Assembly: GCF_001281485.1 (NCBI RefSeq)
Contig: NZ_CP012669.1
Span: forward strand, 1,736,001 to 1,800,000
Direction of reading: 5' to 3'
Length of the DNA stretch: 64,000 nucleotides
Source of the DNA: Altererythrobacter epoxidivorans
Lineage (GTDB): Bacteria > Pseudomonadota > Alphaproteobacteria > Sphingomonadales > Sphingomonadaceae
Shown: piece after piece, positions 9,435-17,825 of the stretch
Layout of the letters: each line of letters starts with the position of its first letter
Position numbering within the stretch: the first letter of the stretch is position 1
The notes under the pieces: generated by a model
Told to the model about the DNA's origin: nothing
Seen by the model: only the letters and a program-made list of their open reading frames with translations
Database searches by the model: none
Translations under genes and position numbers: made by a program

Positions 9435-9686
9435 TTATCGGATTGTCGGAGCGAGGCCTTTCTGTTGGCTCACTTCCTTCTCAACCGCCCTAATGAAAAT
9501 GTCCCCGTACTGTTCCGTTGAGCTGAAATTCTGTTCATACTCGCCAATGTTATGACCTGCTCCAAAGGCGCTCTTCAGACGGGAGACAATTTCGGGCCTC
9601 TCCTCAGCCAGGAATCTAATCAGTGTCTGGAGGATACGAGCGTGTGCCAACACCCGCCGCTCCAGATCGGTATCTTCCGGTTCCAT
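9435..9686 (-). CDS. hypothetical protein (83 aa)
   Basis: Small, mainly helical, charged protein (MEPEDTDLERRVLAHARILQ...) ending in a Lys/Gln-rich tail. The second of two close ATGs is taken as start because AGAGGAA lies at proper spacing for it; starting further upstream would add a basic, low-complexity segment. No family recognised. It is last in a leftward set of three small genes with the 9782 and 10286 genes. Confidence 0.5.
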   Translation of the reverse strand: MEPEDTDLERRVLAHARILQTLIRFLAEERPEIVSRLKSAFGAGHNIGEYEQNFSSTEQYGDIFIRAVEKEVSQQKGLAPTIR

Positions 9687-9781
9687 GTTCATTTCCTCTA
9701 ATCTTCGGCTTTCCGTTAGAGCAGGGTCGAGCATCATCCCGATCGGGATGTGCGGGCTTGAAGTTGTTGCTCTGAGATCTC

Positions 9782-10204
9782 TTACGAGCTGTGCATACGA
9801 TCGGCGGATTGCTGCCGTTTGTGCTCCGCCATCGCGAGTGAGAGATCCTGATAAACGTAAGGCCCGACTTGATACTCGCGAACGAGCTTCATTTCGATAC
9901 CCTCTGGAAGGGGGGTATGCGGGTGGCGCACTGCCCCGCCCTCGTCTTCCCACGATGCAATCGGTTCGGTGGCCGAGCCTTGGGAGGCATCACCCGCATA
10001 AGTGCCATAGATGATGGTCGACCGGTCTGCTGGTTTAGATGGCTTATCGATCATCGATTTTACCTTTCTAAGCGCGCGAATGCGCTCGGCATATTCGGCG
10101 ACCTTGGCGAAGTGATTGTCCCGCTCCGCCCCGTCACCGGAGGCGGCGGCCCTCATCACCGCGGCCTGGTGCTCGTGCAGCAATTCGTTGAGGTCCATTG
10201 ACAT
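9782..10204 (-). CDS. hypothetical protein (140 aa)
   Basis: The N-terminal 55 residues look like a helical hairpin (MSMDLNELLHEHQAAVMRAA ... HFAKVAEYAERIRALRKV), followed by a flexible middle and a short C-terminal segment with EYQVGPYVYQDLSLAMAEH. The start is supported by AGGA seven bases upstream. No enzyme motif is visible. It lies 81 bases downstream of the cold-shock-like gene on the same strand. Confidence 0.6.
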   Translation of the reverse strand: MSMDLNELLHEHQAAVMRAAASGDGAERDNHFAKVAEYAERIRALRKVKSMIDKPSKPADRSTIIYGTYAGDASQGSATEPIASWEDEGGAVRHPHTPLPEGIEMKLVREYQVGPYVYQDLSLAMAEHKRQQSADRMHSS

Positions 10205-10285
10205 GACATGTTCCTGATGCGGAGGATGATGGGGACGGGCGGAATGAACCGGGCGCATCCCGCAGATGCGCCCGGTCATCATGCG

Positions 10286-10549
10286 TCAGCCCTGCTGCTG
10301 GCTGGCCTGGTCGCGCTGCTTTCCGTCCTGGCGGACAGACTGCTCCTGCTGGCGCAGGTTGGTGGCGCATTCCTTGCCGCCATCGGCCTGCTTAGTTTCA
10401 TAGCTGAAACGCTGGCCGGACTTGGGGGTGGAAGCTTCCTGCTGCAGGTCGGACTTGCCGAAATCGAGCACTGCGCCGCCCTGTTCGGGTGCGATCGTGC
10501 CACTGCCCTTGCCGCTGTCATAGCTCCTGATGTTGCCATACTTTGTCAT
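10286..10549 (-). CDS. cold-shock-domain-like small protein
   Basis: 87 aa. Residues 3-65 follow the cold-shock domain pattern: YGNIRSYDSGKGSGTIAPEQGG corresponds to the G-x-V-K-W-F-x-x-x-K-G-x-G-F-I start, then PKSGQRFSYET and a closing strand KECATNL. The usual aromatic RNP1 residues are largely replaced, so nucleic-acid binding may be weak or altered. The tail is rich in Gln, Arg and Lys. Family assignment is by pattern, moderately sure. Confidence 0.65.
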   Translation of the reverse strand: MTKYGNIRSYDSGKGSGTIAPEQGGAVLDFGKSDLQQEASTPKSGQRFSYETKQADGGKECATNLRQQEQSVRQDGKQRDQASQQQG

Positions 10550-10858
10550 GGGGAATGTATCCTTTCATTTCGCGCAGGCGTTCATCAGCGACCGCTTGTG
10601 CGCGGGGCTAGAAGGCGAAATGGAAAGAAGGGAGGGCAACTGGCCCTCGGGACCGTCGATCGCGACTGGTAGCTACTAGCTATATGGGGGGGATACTTAT
10701 CCAAACAAGTAGGTGATGTGAAAACGATCGCAGAATCGATATTGATAGCGACGCTGTCGGGCGTCCGCTTTCCACCCATCTGACGACGCTTTCGCCGAGC
10801 TAACGATGTGCCAAGAGCGGACCGGCGGATAACGACCCAATTGCGGACGTCGAGTTGA
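10550..10858. other. intergenic region between divergent genes
   Basis: 309 bases between the cold-shock-like gene and a rightward lipoprotein gene. It includes a repeated TAGCTA (TAGCTACTAGCTA near 10671) and the second palindromic repeat copy at 10763-10850. Promoters for both flanking genes are expected here but I cannot place them with confidence. Confidence 0.55.
10763..10850 (+). repeat. short palindromic dispersed repeat, copy 2 (long form)
   Basis: Begins GTCCGCTTTCCACCCA and ends TAACGACCCAATTGCGGAC, so the outer six bases are inverted (GTCCGC/GCGGAC) around about 75 bases. It shares its right end with copy 1 and its left end (TTTCCACCCA) with copy 3. Confidence 0.7.
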
Positions 10859-11419
10859 ATGGCCATGATAACCGCTATGAAAACCTTTGCTGCCTCCACT
10901 CTAGTCTTAGTTTTGGTGGGCTGTGCGACATCGACGATCTCGCCAATGAACAGCGACTTTTCTCCACCGGCGGACGCAGAACTTGTGAGTGGTTTCGAAC
11001 TTCGGGACCGGTACAGCCTTCCAAAGTACATAGTCGGCACCGCCATTTACGTGGACAGCGTCGCAGTCCACCATGACTACACCGAAACCAGTACGATTGT
11101 CTGGAAGGACACGGCGGGCGAATGGCAAAGAAGTCAAGTAGTCGAAGTTGGCCCAGGAGGACTTCTCGACATCGAGCGGAAATTGGTGAGTAACGAAACC
11201 AGCTCTCTTACAAAGGTACAAGCCGAGAGCTTGGATAGGCTGATTAGAAGGGCCGACCTTTACAACAGTGAGGTTAATCGGACTGGAGAAATTGGAATCG
11301 GTGCGCCTCGACATATTATGGCAATTGTTACTCCATTCGGACGTACGACCATCGAATGGGATGGCCGACTTCGAGGTAAGAGCGGCGCTGTTGCAGATAT
11401 CGTTCTCGGCCACGACTGA
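10859..11419 (+). CDS. hypothetical lipoprotein
   Basis: 186 aa with a signal peptide ending in LVGC, so probably a lipoprotein. The mature part is a soluble mixed alpha/beta domain with no motif I recognise (FELRDRYSLPKYIVG..., TTIEWDGRLRG). The start is uncertain: ATGs at 10859, 10865 and 10877 are all possible and none has a good ribosome binding site. It is flanked on both sides by palindromic repeat copies. Lower GC than the neighbouring core genes suggests an accessory gene. Confidence 0.65.
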   Translation: MAMITAMKTFAASTLVLVLVGCATSTISPMNSDFSPPADAELVSGFELRDRYSLPKYIVGTAIYVDSVAVHHDYTETSTIVWKDTAGEWQRSQVVEVGPGGLLDIERKLVSNETSSLTKVQAESLDRLIRRADLYNSEVNRTGEIGIGAPRHIMAIVTPFGRTTIEWDGRLRGKSGAVADIVLGHD

Positions 11420-11421
11420 GG

Positions 11422-11467
11422 TCTGTTTTCCACCCAGCTAACGACAATCAACCCGATTGCGGACATT
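11422..11467 (+). repeat. short palindromic dispersed repeat, copy 3 (diverged)
   Basis: TCTGTTTTCCACCCAGCTAA followed by CGACAATCAACCCGATTGCGGACATT. It keeps both end blocks of copy 2 with a short middle. Located just after the lipoprotein stop codon. Confidence 0.65.
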
Positions 11468-11490
11468 CTGTGACGCGCTAACGTGGGAGT

Positions 11491-11841
11491 GTGATCAAGT
11501 TGCTTCATCGCGTCCGTCGAATGATCGATCGAGGATGGATCCGAGTAGGATGGGCAGGAAGGCCGACGCTGCGGCACCAAGTTATCGCATCCGTTCCCTT
11601 GGTCGCTGGCATGCTCCCCGCAGTTGTGTTGGAGCGTTATTCTTACGCGGCGGGTGCCATCATCGTTGCGGCGGGCATCTTACTTTACATCGCAATTATC
11701 ACATGGATACATCTTCGGCGCATGGCTGGAGTGGGCTCATTTTCCACCACGCGGTCGGAGCGCTTCATCAGGCGAAACCGGCGGCAAAGAAACATGGCTG
11801 CGACACAGACCCCGCGCGATGAGCGCACGAATGACAGCTAA
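11491..11841 (+). CDS. small membrane protein, hypothetical
   Basis: A GTG-initiated reading frame of 116 codons with two hydrophobic segments (about residues 32-47 and 51-72) and a strongly basic C-terminus. No family recognised. The ribosome binding site is poor, and the frame could be chance, so treat as tentative. The next gene, an aldo/keto reductase, follows on the same strand. Confidence 0.4.
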   Translation: MIKLLHRVRRMIDRGWIRVGWAGRPTLRHQVIASVPLVAGMLPAVVLERYSYAAGAIIVAAGILLYIAIITWIHLRRMAGVGSFSTTRSERFIRRNRRQRNMAATQTPRDERTNDS

Positions 11842-11907
11842 CCACACAAACCCGGCCATTCCGGAAACATCGCTCCTCTCGCCCATTAATGTGGCAAAGG
11901 AGTATTT

Positions 11908-12723
11908 ATGACCTACCAACCTACCCTCACCCTCAACGACGACCGCCAGATTCCCCAGCTCGGTTTCGGCACATGGGAAATCGCCCAGGACGATGCCGCA
12001 GGTGCCGTACGCACCGCGCTCGAGGCCGGATACTGGCTGATCGACACGGCAGCGATCTATCGCAACGAGGCGGGCGTCGGCGAAGGGATTGGCGACTGGT
12101 CCGACATCTTCCTCCAGACCAAGATCTGGAACGAGAGCCAGGGCTATGACCGAACGCTGGCCGCAGCCGGCAAGTGCCTCGGCAGGCTGGGCCGCGACCA
12201 CGTCGACATGCTGCTGATCCACTGGCCCTGCCCCGACAAGGGTCTGTTCGTCGACACCTGGAAGGCGCTGATCGAGCTGCGCGACCAGGGCAAGGCGAAG
12301 TCGATCGGCGTATCGAATTTCCGCGAGGACGACCTGAAACGCATCGTCGATGCAACCGGCGTCGTCCCAGCGCTTAACCAGATCGAGCTTCATCCCAGTT
12401 TCCAGCAGCGCGACATGCGCAAGGTTCACGAGGACATGGGGATCGTTACGCAAAGTTGGTCGCCGCTCGGCCAGGGCAATGCCTTTGGCAACGATACGAT
12501 CTCTGCCATTGCCGAAGAAACCGGCCAGAGCGCGCCCGCCGTCGTCATCCGCTGGCACATCCAGCACGGTTTCAGCACGCTGCCGCGTTCGACCAACCCG
12601 GATCACATCCGCGACAATTTCAAGGCGCTCAGCTTCGAATTGAGCGACGATCAGATGGAACGGATCGACGCGCTCGACAGCGCCGATGGCCGCATGGGGC
12701 CCGACCCGGCGAAATTCTCGTGA
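11908..12723 (+). CDS. aldo/keto reductase
   Basis: 271-aa TIM-barrel NADPH-dependent oxidoreductase of the AKR superfamily (2,5-diketo-gluconate reductase/YqhE-like clade). The catalytic tetrad is visible: Asp in LIDTAAIYRNE, Tyr in the same block, Lys in LQTKIW and His in LLIHWP. The signature GVSNFREDDL and the C-terminal cofactor motif STLPRSTNPDHIRDN are also present. AAGGAG five bases before the ATG fixes the start. The physiological substrate cannot be told from sequence. Confidence 0.95.
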   Translation: MTYQPTLTLNDDRQIPQLGFGTWEIAQDDAAGAVRTALEAGYWLIDTAAIYRNEAGVGEGIGDWSDIFLQTKIWNESQGYDRTLAAAGKCLGRLGRDHVDMLLIHWPCPDKGLFVDTWKALIELRDQGKAKSIGVSNFREDDLKRIVDATGVVPALNQIELHPSFQQRDMRKVHEDMGIVTQSWSPLGQGNAFGNDTISAIAEETGQSAPAVVIRWHIQHGFSTLPRSTNPDHIRDNFKALSFELSDDQMERIDALDSADGRMGPDPAKFS

Positions 12724-12803
12724 CTTCGTGAAACTTCAATGCCTTGACGCTTGACTGTATTAGAAGCGCATGACACTCCGCCACTTCCCTGCCGGAGAAT
12801 GTC

Positions 12804-13886
12804 ATGTCGCTTCTACTCGCTGCCGCCCTTGTGGCGTCCGCCCCCGTCGCCCTTCCCGCAGATGGCGATCCGGTCGATGTCGTGGATGCGGCGGCGCGTG
12901 AACGCGGCGATCGTTCGCAGATCCTGGTTCTCGGCACATGGCATCTGAGCGCGCTGCCCAAGGAATTCGATCTCGAGCGGTTCGACGCGCTGCTCGACCG
13001 GCTAAAGGAATGGGCGCCCGAAGCGATCGCGATCGAGAACCTTTCCGGATCGCAGTGCGATTATCTCAAGGAATACGAGCACCGCTATCCGGGGACCTGG
13101 GAAAATTACTGCCCCGATCCGTCGGCTGCGCGGGCGACAACGGGCCTGAGCGCGAGCGAAGCGGATAAGGAAATCGCCGAACTGCTTGCCGAAACCGGCA
13201 AGAACCGCAGCGCCGCCGAGCGGCGGCGGCTGGCCGTGCTGTTCCTCGTGACGGGCGAGCCCGATTCCGCGCTGGTGCAATGGTTGCGCCTGCCAGAGAC
13301 AGAGCGGCGCGCCGATGGTGCCCTCACCGCCGACTTCGCCGATATGCTCGACAAGCGGATCATGCGGCGCAATGAATCCTCGCTGATTGCAGCGCATCTT
13401 GCTGCGCGGCTCGGCCATGAGCGTGTCTATCCGGTGGACGACCACACCGGTGACGATGCGAGCGGTCCGTTCGACTACAATGTCTATGGCCCCGAACTGC
13501 GGGAAATCTGGGACAATGACGCATCGACGCAGCGCGGGGACATCTACAAGGACTGGAACGCGAGGCTCGACGCGGGCGACCTGTCGGTCATCGAATGGTA
13601 CCGGATGATGAACACGCCTGAGCATTCCCGGCTGACCATGCAGGGCGATTTCGGCGCCGCTGCCGGGGCACGAAGCCCGAGCGGCACCGGACGCCAATAC
13701 CTCGCCTATTGGGAGACGCGAAATCTGCGCATGGTCGCGAACCTGCGCCATGTGATCGGCCCTGGCCGCCGCGTCCTCACCCTGGTCGGGGCATCGCACA
13801 AACCCTATTACGAGCGCTATCTCGGCATGACGAGCGACGTCGAACTGGTGCCGGTCGACGCCGTGCTTGCCGATCCTGCGGAATAG
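12804..13886 (+). CDS. DUF5694-like (ChaN/TraB-type fold) exported protein
   Basis: 360 aa with a short hydrophobic N-terminus that may be a signal peptide. The paired motifs VLGTWHLSALP near the N-terminus and NLRMVANLRHVIGPG...LVGASHKPYYERYL near the C-terminus match the DUF5694 group, related to TraB/ChaN/EreA proteins that use conserved His and Glu residues (IENLSGSQ, YPVDDH) for metal or substrate binding. The reaction is unknown. GGAGA precedes the ATG by five bases. Probably monocistronic. Confidence 0.8.
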   Translation: MSLLLAAALVASAPVALPADGDPVDVVDAAARERGDRSQILVLGTWHLSALPKEFDLERFDALLDRLKEWAPEAIAIENLSGSQCDYLKEYEHRYPGTWENYCPDPSAARATTGLSASEADKEIAELLAETGKNRSAAERRRLAVLFLVTGEPDSALVQWLRLPETERRADGALTADFADMLDKRIMRRNESSLIAAHLAARLGHERVYPVDDHTGDDASGPFDYNVYGPELREIWDNDASTQRGDIYKDWNARLDAGDLSVIEWYRMMNTPEHSRLTMQGDFGAAAGARSPSGTGRQYLAYWETRNLRMVANLRHVIGPGRRVLTLVGASHKPYYERYLGMTSDVELVPVDAVLADPAE

Positions 13887-13982
13887 GCTGCAAGCCGCGC
13901 AGTGACACTTCGCGACAATTCGCGACTTTCCAACGCCGCGAAAATTCATAGCCTCCGATGTCATAAAACACCGGAGGATTTC

Positions 13983-15020
13983 ATGACCCGTCTCGCCTTG
14001 ACCGCTGCCACGATCGCAGTCGGTTTTTCAGCCGCATCCATCGCTGCCGCGCAGGACATGCTGCCGCGCGAATGTCGCCAGGAAATCGTCCTGCTGTGCG
14101 GCAAGGACAGGAGCCAGCTTCGCAGCTGCATCGCCGAAAAGCGTGACCAGCTCACCGCCAGTTGCCGTGACGAAATCCGCAAGCGGGTTGAGGCAAGGCG
14201 CGGAGACAGACGCGCGGGCAAGCTCGCTGCGGCGTTTTCAGGCAAGGCTGCGGAAATGACCTATGGCAGCGATGCGCTGCAAACGCTCGATTTCCATGCA
14301 GCCGCGACGGATCGGCCCGCCCCGCTCGTCCTGTTCGTCCATGGCGGCGGTTGGAAACGCGGCGACAAGAACAATGCGACGGGCGAGTTCAAGGCCGCCC
14401 ATTACAACGAGCAGGGGTATCACTTCGCATCGATCAACTATCGCCTCGTCCCGGATGCCACCGTGGAAGAGCAGGCTGCCGATGTCGCTGCCGCGCTCGC
14501 AAAACTGCTCGCCGAGGCCGACAGGTTGAAGATTGATCGCAGCCGCGTCGTCCTGATGGGGCACAGCGCGGGCGCGCACCTCGTCTCGCTGGTCGGCACG
14601 GACCCGCAATATTTGCGCGGCGCGGGCCTTACCCTGTCCGATGTGAGGGGGATCATCCCGCTCGACGGCGCAGCCTATGACGTCCCTGCGCAAATGGGTG
14701 AGAACGCCCGGCTGATGGGCGACACTTACGAGCAGGCTTTCGGCACCGATCCTGCGCGCCAGCGTGCGCTGTCGCCTACCTTCAATGCGCGGGCGCCGAA
14801 CGCGCCTGCCTTCCTGATCCTCCATGTCCAGCGCAAGGACGGAACGGCCCAGAGCAAGGCGTTGGGTGAAGCGCTAAGGCAGGGGGGTACCGATGCGACG
14901 GTGCGCGGGTTCGAGGGTCGCGGGCTGCAGGGCCATGCCGAAATCAACCGCCGGATGGGCGACCCCGATTATGCGGCAACGCCTGTGGTCGACGCCTGGC
15001 TGAAATCGGTCTTCCGCTAG
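13983..15020 (+). CDS. secreted alpha/beta hydrolase with a Cys-rich N-terminal segment
   Basis: 345 aa. A signal peptide (residues 1-22) ends at AAAQD. Residues 26-75 contain five Cys with regular spacing (ECRQEIVLLCGKDRSQLRSC, ASCRDEI), like a Cys-rich repeat. The rest is an alpha/beta hydrolase of the esterase/kynurenine-formamidase type: oxyanion motif HGGGWKRGD, nucleophile elbow GHSAGAH and a late His in QGHAEINRR. Both active-site Ser and His are present. GGAGG five bases before the ATG fixes the start. The substrate is unknown, periplasmic location inferred. The stop overlaps hisZ by 4 bases, convergently. Confidence 0.88.
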   Translation: MTRLALTAATIAVGFSAASIAAAQDMLPRECRQEIVLLCGKDRSQLRSCIAEKRDQLTASCRDEIRKRVEARRGDRRAGKLAAAFSGKAAEMTYGSDALQTLDFHAAATDRPAPLVLFVHGGGWKRGDKNNATGEFKAAHYNEQGYHFASINYRLVPDATVEEQAADVAAALAKLLAEADRLKIDRSRVVLMGHSAGAHLVSLVGTDPQYLRGAGLTLSDVRGIIPLDGAAYDVPAQMGENARLMGDTYEQAFGTDPARQRALSPTFNARAPNAPAFLILHVQRKDGTAQSKALGEALRQGGTDATVRGFEGRGLQGHAEINRRMGDPDYAATPVVDAWLKSVFR

Positions 15021-16123
15021 AGCGCGACCGGTTCCTTGCCGTCGAGGCGGTGGGTGCATCCCAGCGCCCTTGCATCCTCGCCTTCGCCGATCTGGGCCCG
15101 CGTGCGCCAGCCGATTGCGCGCAGCCGCGACGCTGCATCGCGGTCATGGCCGAGCGGCAGGTAGAGGCAATCTTCTGCAGGCTGATCGATATCGCCTGAA
15201 GCGAGCGATTCAACGAAGATGGAAAATCCGGTCGCCGCTTCTTCGCTGCCGCGAATTCGATAAGTGCCGCCGCGACCGACTGCACCGCGCACACCCTCTG
15301 CATAGAGGGTGAAGCCGATCCAGCTCTGGTATTCGAAGCCGTGGCGCTCGGTCGGGTCGAGCGTGATGCGCGCCTTGCCATCGATCCGTGCGGCAACCGC
15401 TTTCAGCCCCTCGATCCGGCTGGCGAGCGCGCCGCCTGCGTCGATGTCCTTCAACTTTGCCAGCGCTTCGTCGAAAGGTCCGGCCGCATAAAGCAAGGGC
15501 AGGTAAGCCTCTCCGCCTGCTGCCTTGAGCCCACCTGCATCCTTCATGTCGAGTTCGCGGCGCACGGCGTCCCGGGCGTCACCGGCCAGTGGCAGCGCCT
15601 TGTCCGACAGGGTGTCGACCAGGTCGGGCAGCGTGAAATCGACCGAAACACCCTTCAATCCGGCGGCATGCAGCGCCTCGACCGCGATCGAAACGACTTC
15701 GCAGACGGCCTCGACCGAATCCGAGCCGACCAGTTCCGCGCCAAGCTGGATGCGTTCGCGCGCCGGATCGAGCTGGTCCGCCTTAATAAGCGCGGTTTCG
15801 CCCGAATAAGCGAGCCGCAGCGGCCGCGGCGCGTTGGCCATGATCGTTGCCGCGATGCGCCCGATCTGCGGGGTGATGTCGCTGCGCAGTGCAAGGGTCC
15901 GCAGGCTGACCGGATCGACGAAGCGGAACATGCGGCGCGGCTGCACGCCGTCCATCCGCCCGGCCAGCGACTTTTCGAATTCCACGATCGGCGGCCGCAC
16001 GCGGTCGTATCCATGCGAACCGAGCACATCGAGGCAGGCGCGCATGGCGCGGGTAATCGTTGCCGCTTCGCGCGGCAGGCGGTCTTCGAGACCTTCGGGC
16101 AGGAGATCGTCTGGTTCAGTCAT
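15017..16123 (-). CDS. hisZ: ATP phosphoribosyltransferase regulatory subunit
   Basis: 368-aa HisRS-like protein that lacks an anticodon-binding domain and serves as the regulatory partner of short-form HisG in histidine synthesis. Class II synthetase-like motifs are seen: LPREAATITRAM, FRFVDPVSLRTLALRSDITPQ and a degenerate motif 3 region RGGTYRIRG. It follows serA by 28 bases on the same strand, in line with the serC-serA-hisZ arrangement of related genomes. hisG is not in the window. Confidence 0.92.
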   Translation of the reverse strand: MTEPDDLLPEGLEDRLPREAATITRAMRACLDVLGSHGYDRVRPPIVEFEKSLAGRMDGVQPRRMFRFVDPVSLRTLALRSDITPQIGRIAATIMANAPRPLRLAYSGETALIKADQLDPARERIQLGAELVGSDSVEAVCEVVSIAVEALHAAGLKGVSVDFTLPDLVDTLSDKALPLAGDARDAVRRELDMKDAGGLKAAGGEAYLPLLYAAGPFDEALAKLKDIDAGGALASRIEGLKAVAARIDGKARITLDPTERHGFEYQSWIGFTLYAEGVRGAVGRGGTYRIRGSEEAATGFSIFVESLASGDIDQPAEDCLYLPLGHDRDAASRLRAIGWRTRAQIGEGEDARALGCTHRLDGKEPVAL

Positions 16124-16151
16124 GTCAGCCGGTCGCCTGCCCGAATGGAGC

Positions 16152-17738
16152 TTAAAACTCCAGAGGCTTCACGAATTTCACTCCTTCGAGGTCGCATGCC
16201 TGCTTCACCACGTCCTGCGGGATCGGCTGGTCTACGCTCAGGAGCAGCACTGCCTCGCCGCCGGCATCGCGGCGTCCGAGGTGGAAAGTGCCGATGTTGA
16301 TGCCGTTCTGGCCTAGCAGCGTACCGATGCGGCCGATGAAGCCCGGCGCGTCCTCGTTGACGATGTAAAGCATGTGCCCAGCCAGCTCGGCCTCGATACC
16401 GACGCCGAAGATTTCGACGAGGCGCGGTGCGTCCGAACCGAACAGCGTGCCTGCAACCGAACGGTCGCCCTGCTCGGTCCCAACCGTCACGCGAATCAGC
16501 GTGTTGTAGGCGCCTTCACGCTCGTGACGGACCGATCGCACGTCGAGACCGCGCTCCTTCGCCAGGAACGGCGCGTTGACCATGTTCACCGTGTCCGAAT
16601 ACTGCTTCATCAGGCCGGCGAGCACTGCGCCCTCGATGGGCTTGCCCGACAGACCGGCGGCAGCGCCTTCGCGCTCGATGCTGATCTTGGTCAGATTGCC
16701 ATGCGCCAGTTGCCCGACGAGGCTGCCGAGGTTTTCGGCGAGTTTCATGTAAGGCTTGAGCTTAGGCGCTTCCTCTGCGCTCAGCGACGGCATGTTGAGC
16801 GCATTGGTGACGCCCCCGTTGACGAGGAAATCGGCCATCTGCTCTGCAACCTGCAGCGCGACATTGACCTGCGCTTCGGTTGTCGAAGCGCCAAGGTGCG
16901 GCGTACAGATGAAGTTCGGCGTACCGAACAGAGGGTGATCCTTTGCCGGCGGTTCGGTTTCGAACACGTCGAGCGCGGCGCCTGCGACATGACCGCTGTC
17001 GAGCAGGTCCTTCAGCGCCGCTTCGTCCACCAGTCCGCCGCGTGCGCAGTTGACGATGCGGATGCCCGGTTTCGCATTCTCGAGCCGTTCGCGGCTGAGG
17101 ATATTGCGCGTCTGGTCGGTCAGCGGGGTGTGCAGGCTGACGAAGTCCGCACGGCTGAGCAGCGTGTCGAGATCGACCTTTTCTACGCCGAGTTCGACCG
17201 CGCGGTCTTCCGTCAGGAACGGATCGTACGCGACGACCTTCATCCTGAGGCCGAGCGCACGGCTAGCGACGATCGAGCCGATATTGCCTGCACCGACGAG
17301 GCCGAGGGTCTTGCCGGTCACTTCGACGCCCATGAAGGCGCTCTTGGGCCATTCGCCGGCCTGGGTGCGTGCATTCGCTTCGGGAATCTGGCGGGCAAGC
17401 GCCATCATCAGGGCGATGGCGTGTTCGGCGGTCGTGATCGAGTTGCCGAACGGCGTGTTCATCACCACCACGCCCTTGCCGCTGGCATAGGGAATGTCGA
17501 CATTGTCGACGCCGATACCGGCGCGTCCGATGACCTTCAGATTGGTCGCGGCGTCGAGGATGGCGGGCGTCACCTTGGTCGAGCTGCGGATGGCGAGGCC
17601 ATCGTATTCGCCGATGCGGGCAGCCAGTTCTTCGGGGGTTTCACCGGTGATGACGTCGACGTCGCAGCCGCGCTCTTCGAAAATACGCGCGGCATTGGGG
17701 TCCATCTTGTCACTGATGAGGACTTTGGGTTTGCTCAT
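16152..17738 (-). CDS. serA: D-3-phosphoglycerate dehydrogenase
   Basis: 528 aa. Oxidises 3-phosphoglycerate to phosphohydroxypyruvate, the first step of serine synthesis. The N-terminal substrate domain is followed by the NAD Rossmann motif GLVGAGNIGSIVA, the NCARGGLVDEAAL segment with catalytic Arg/Glu, and His in PHLGASTTEAQ. A long C-terminal part carries an intervening domain and an ACT domain (LYIVNEDAPGFIGRIGTLLG) for serine feedback. MSKPKV is the start; an upstream extension of 14 codons lacks support. Downstream of serC. Confidence 0.97.
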   Translation of the reverse strand: MSKPKVLISDKMDPNAARIFEERGCDVDVITGETPEELAARIGEYDGLAIRSSTKVTPAILDAATNLKVIGRAGIGVDNVDIPYASGKGVVVMNTPFGNSITTAEHAIALMMALARQIPEANARTQAGEWPKSAFMGVEVTGKTLGLVGAGNIGSIVASRALGLRMKVVAYDPFLTEDRAVELGVEKVDLDTLLSRADFVSLHTPLTDQTRNILSRERLENAKPGIRIVNCARGGLVDEAALKDLLDSGHVAGAALDVFETEPPAKDHPLFGTPNFICTPHLGASTTEAQVNVALQVAEQMADFLVNGGVTNALNMPSLSAEEAPKLKPYMKLAENLGSLVGQLAHGNLTKISIEREGAAAGLSGKPIEGAVLAGLMKQYSDTVNMVNAPFLAKERGLDVRSVRHEREGAYNTLIRVTVGTEQGDRSVAGTLFGSDAPRLVEIFGVGIEAELAGHMLYIVNEDAPGFIGRIGTLLGQNGINIGTFHLGRRDAGGEAVLLLSVDQPIPQDVVKQACDLEGVKFVKPLEF

Positions 17739-17825
17739 GACGGAATTGTCCTGTCGTTCTCCCGGCATGCGGCCGGGCAATAATTGGGGAATGGCGGCGA
17801 CCCTGGTTGCGGGTCGCCAGCCGGA

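Noticed and set aside
10585..11046. A 153-codon leftward gene opposite the lipoprotein gene
   Set aside because: Overlaps a better-supported lipoprotein with signal peptide and has no domain or ribosome binding site.
9377..11467. Integron cassette attC sites
   Set aside because: The repeats have no GTTRRRY-type core pairs, are not at the ends of an array of cassettes, and no integron integrase is present.
16374..17783. A 469-codon open frame opposite serA
   Set aside because: Shadow of serA, with Arg/Ala-rich composition and no motif.
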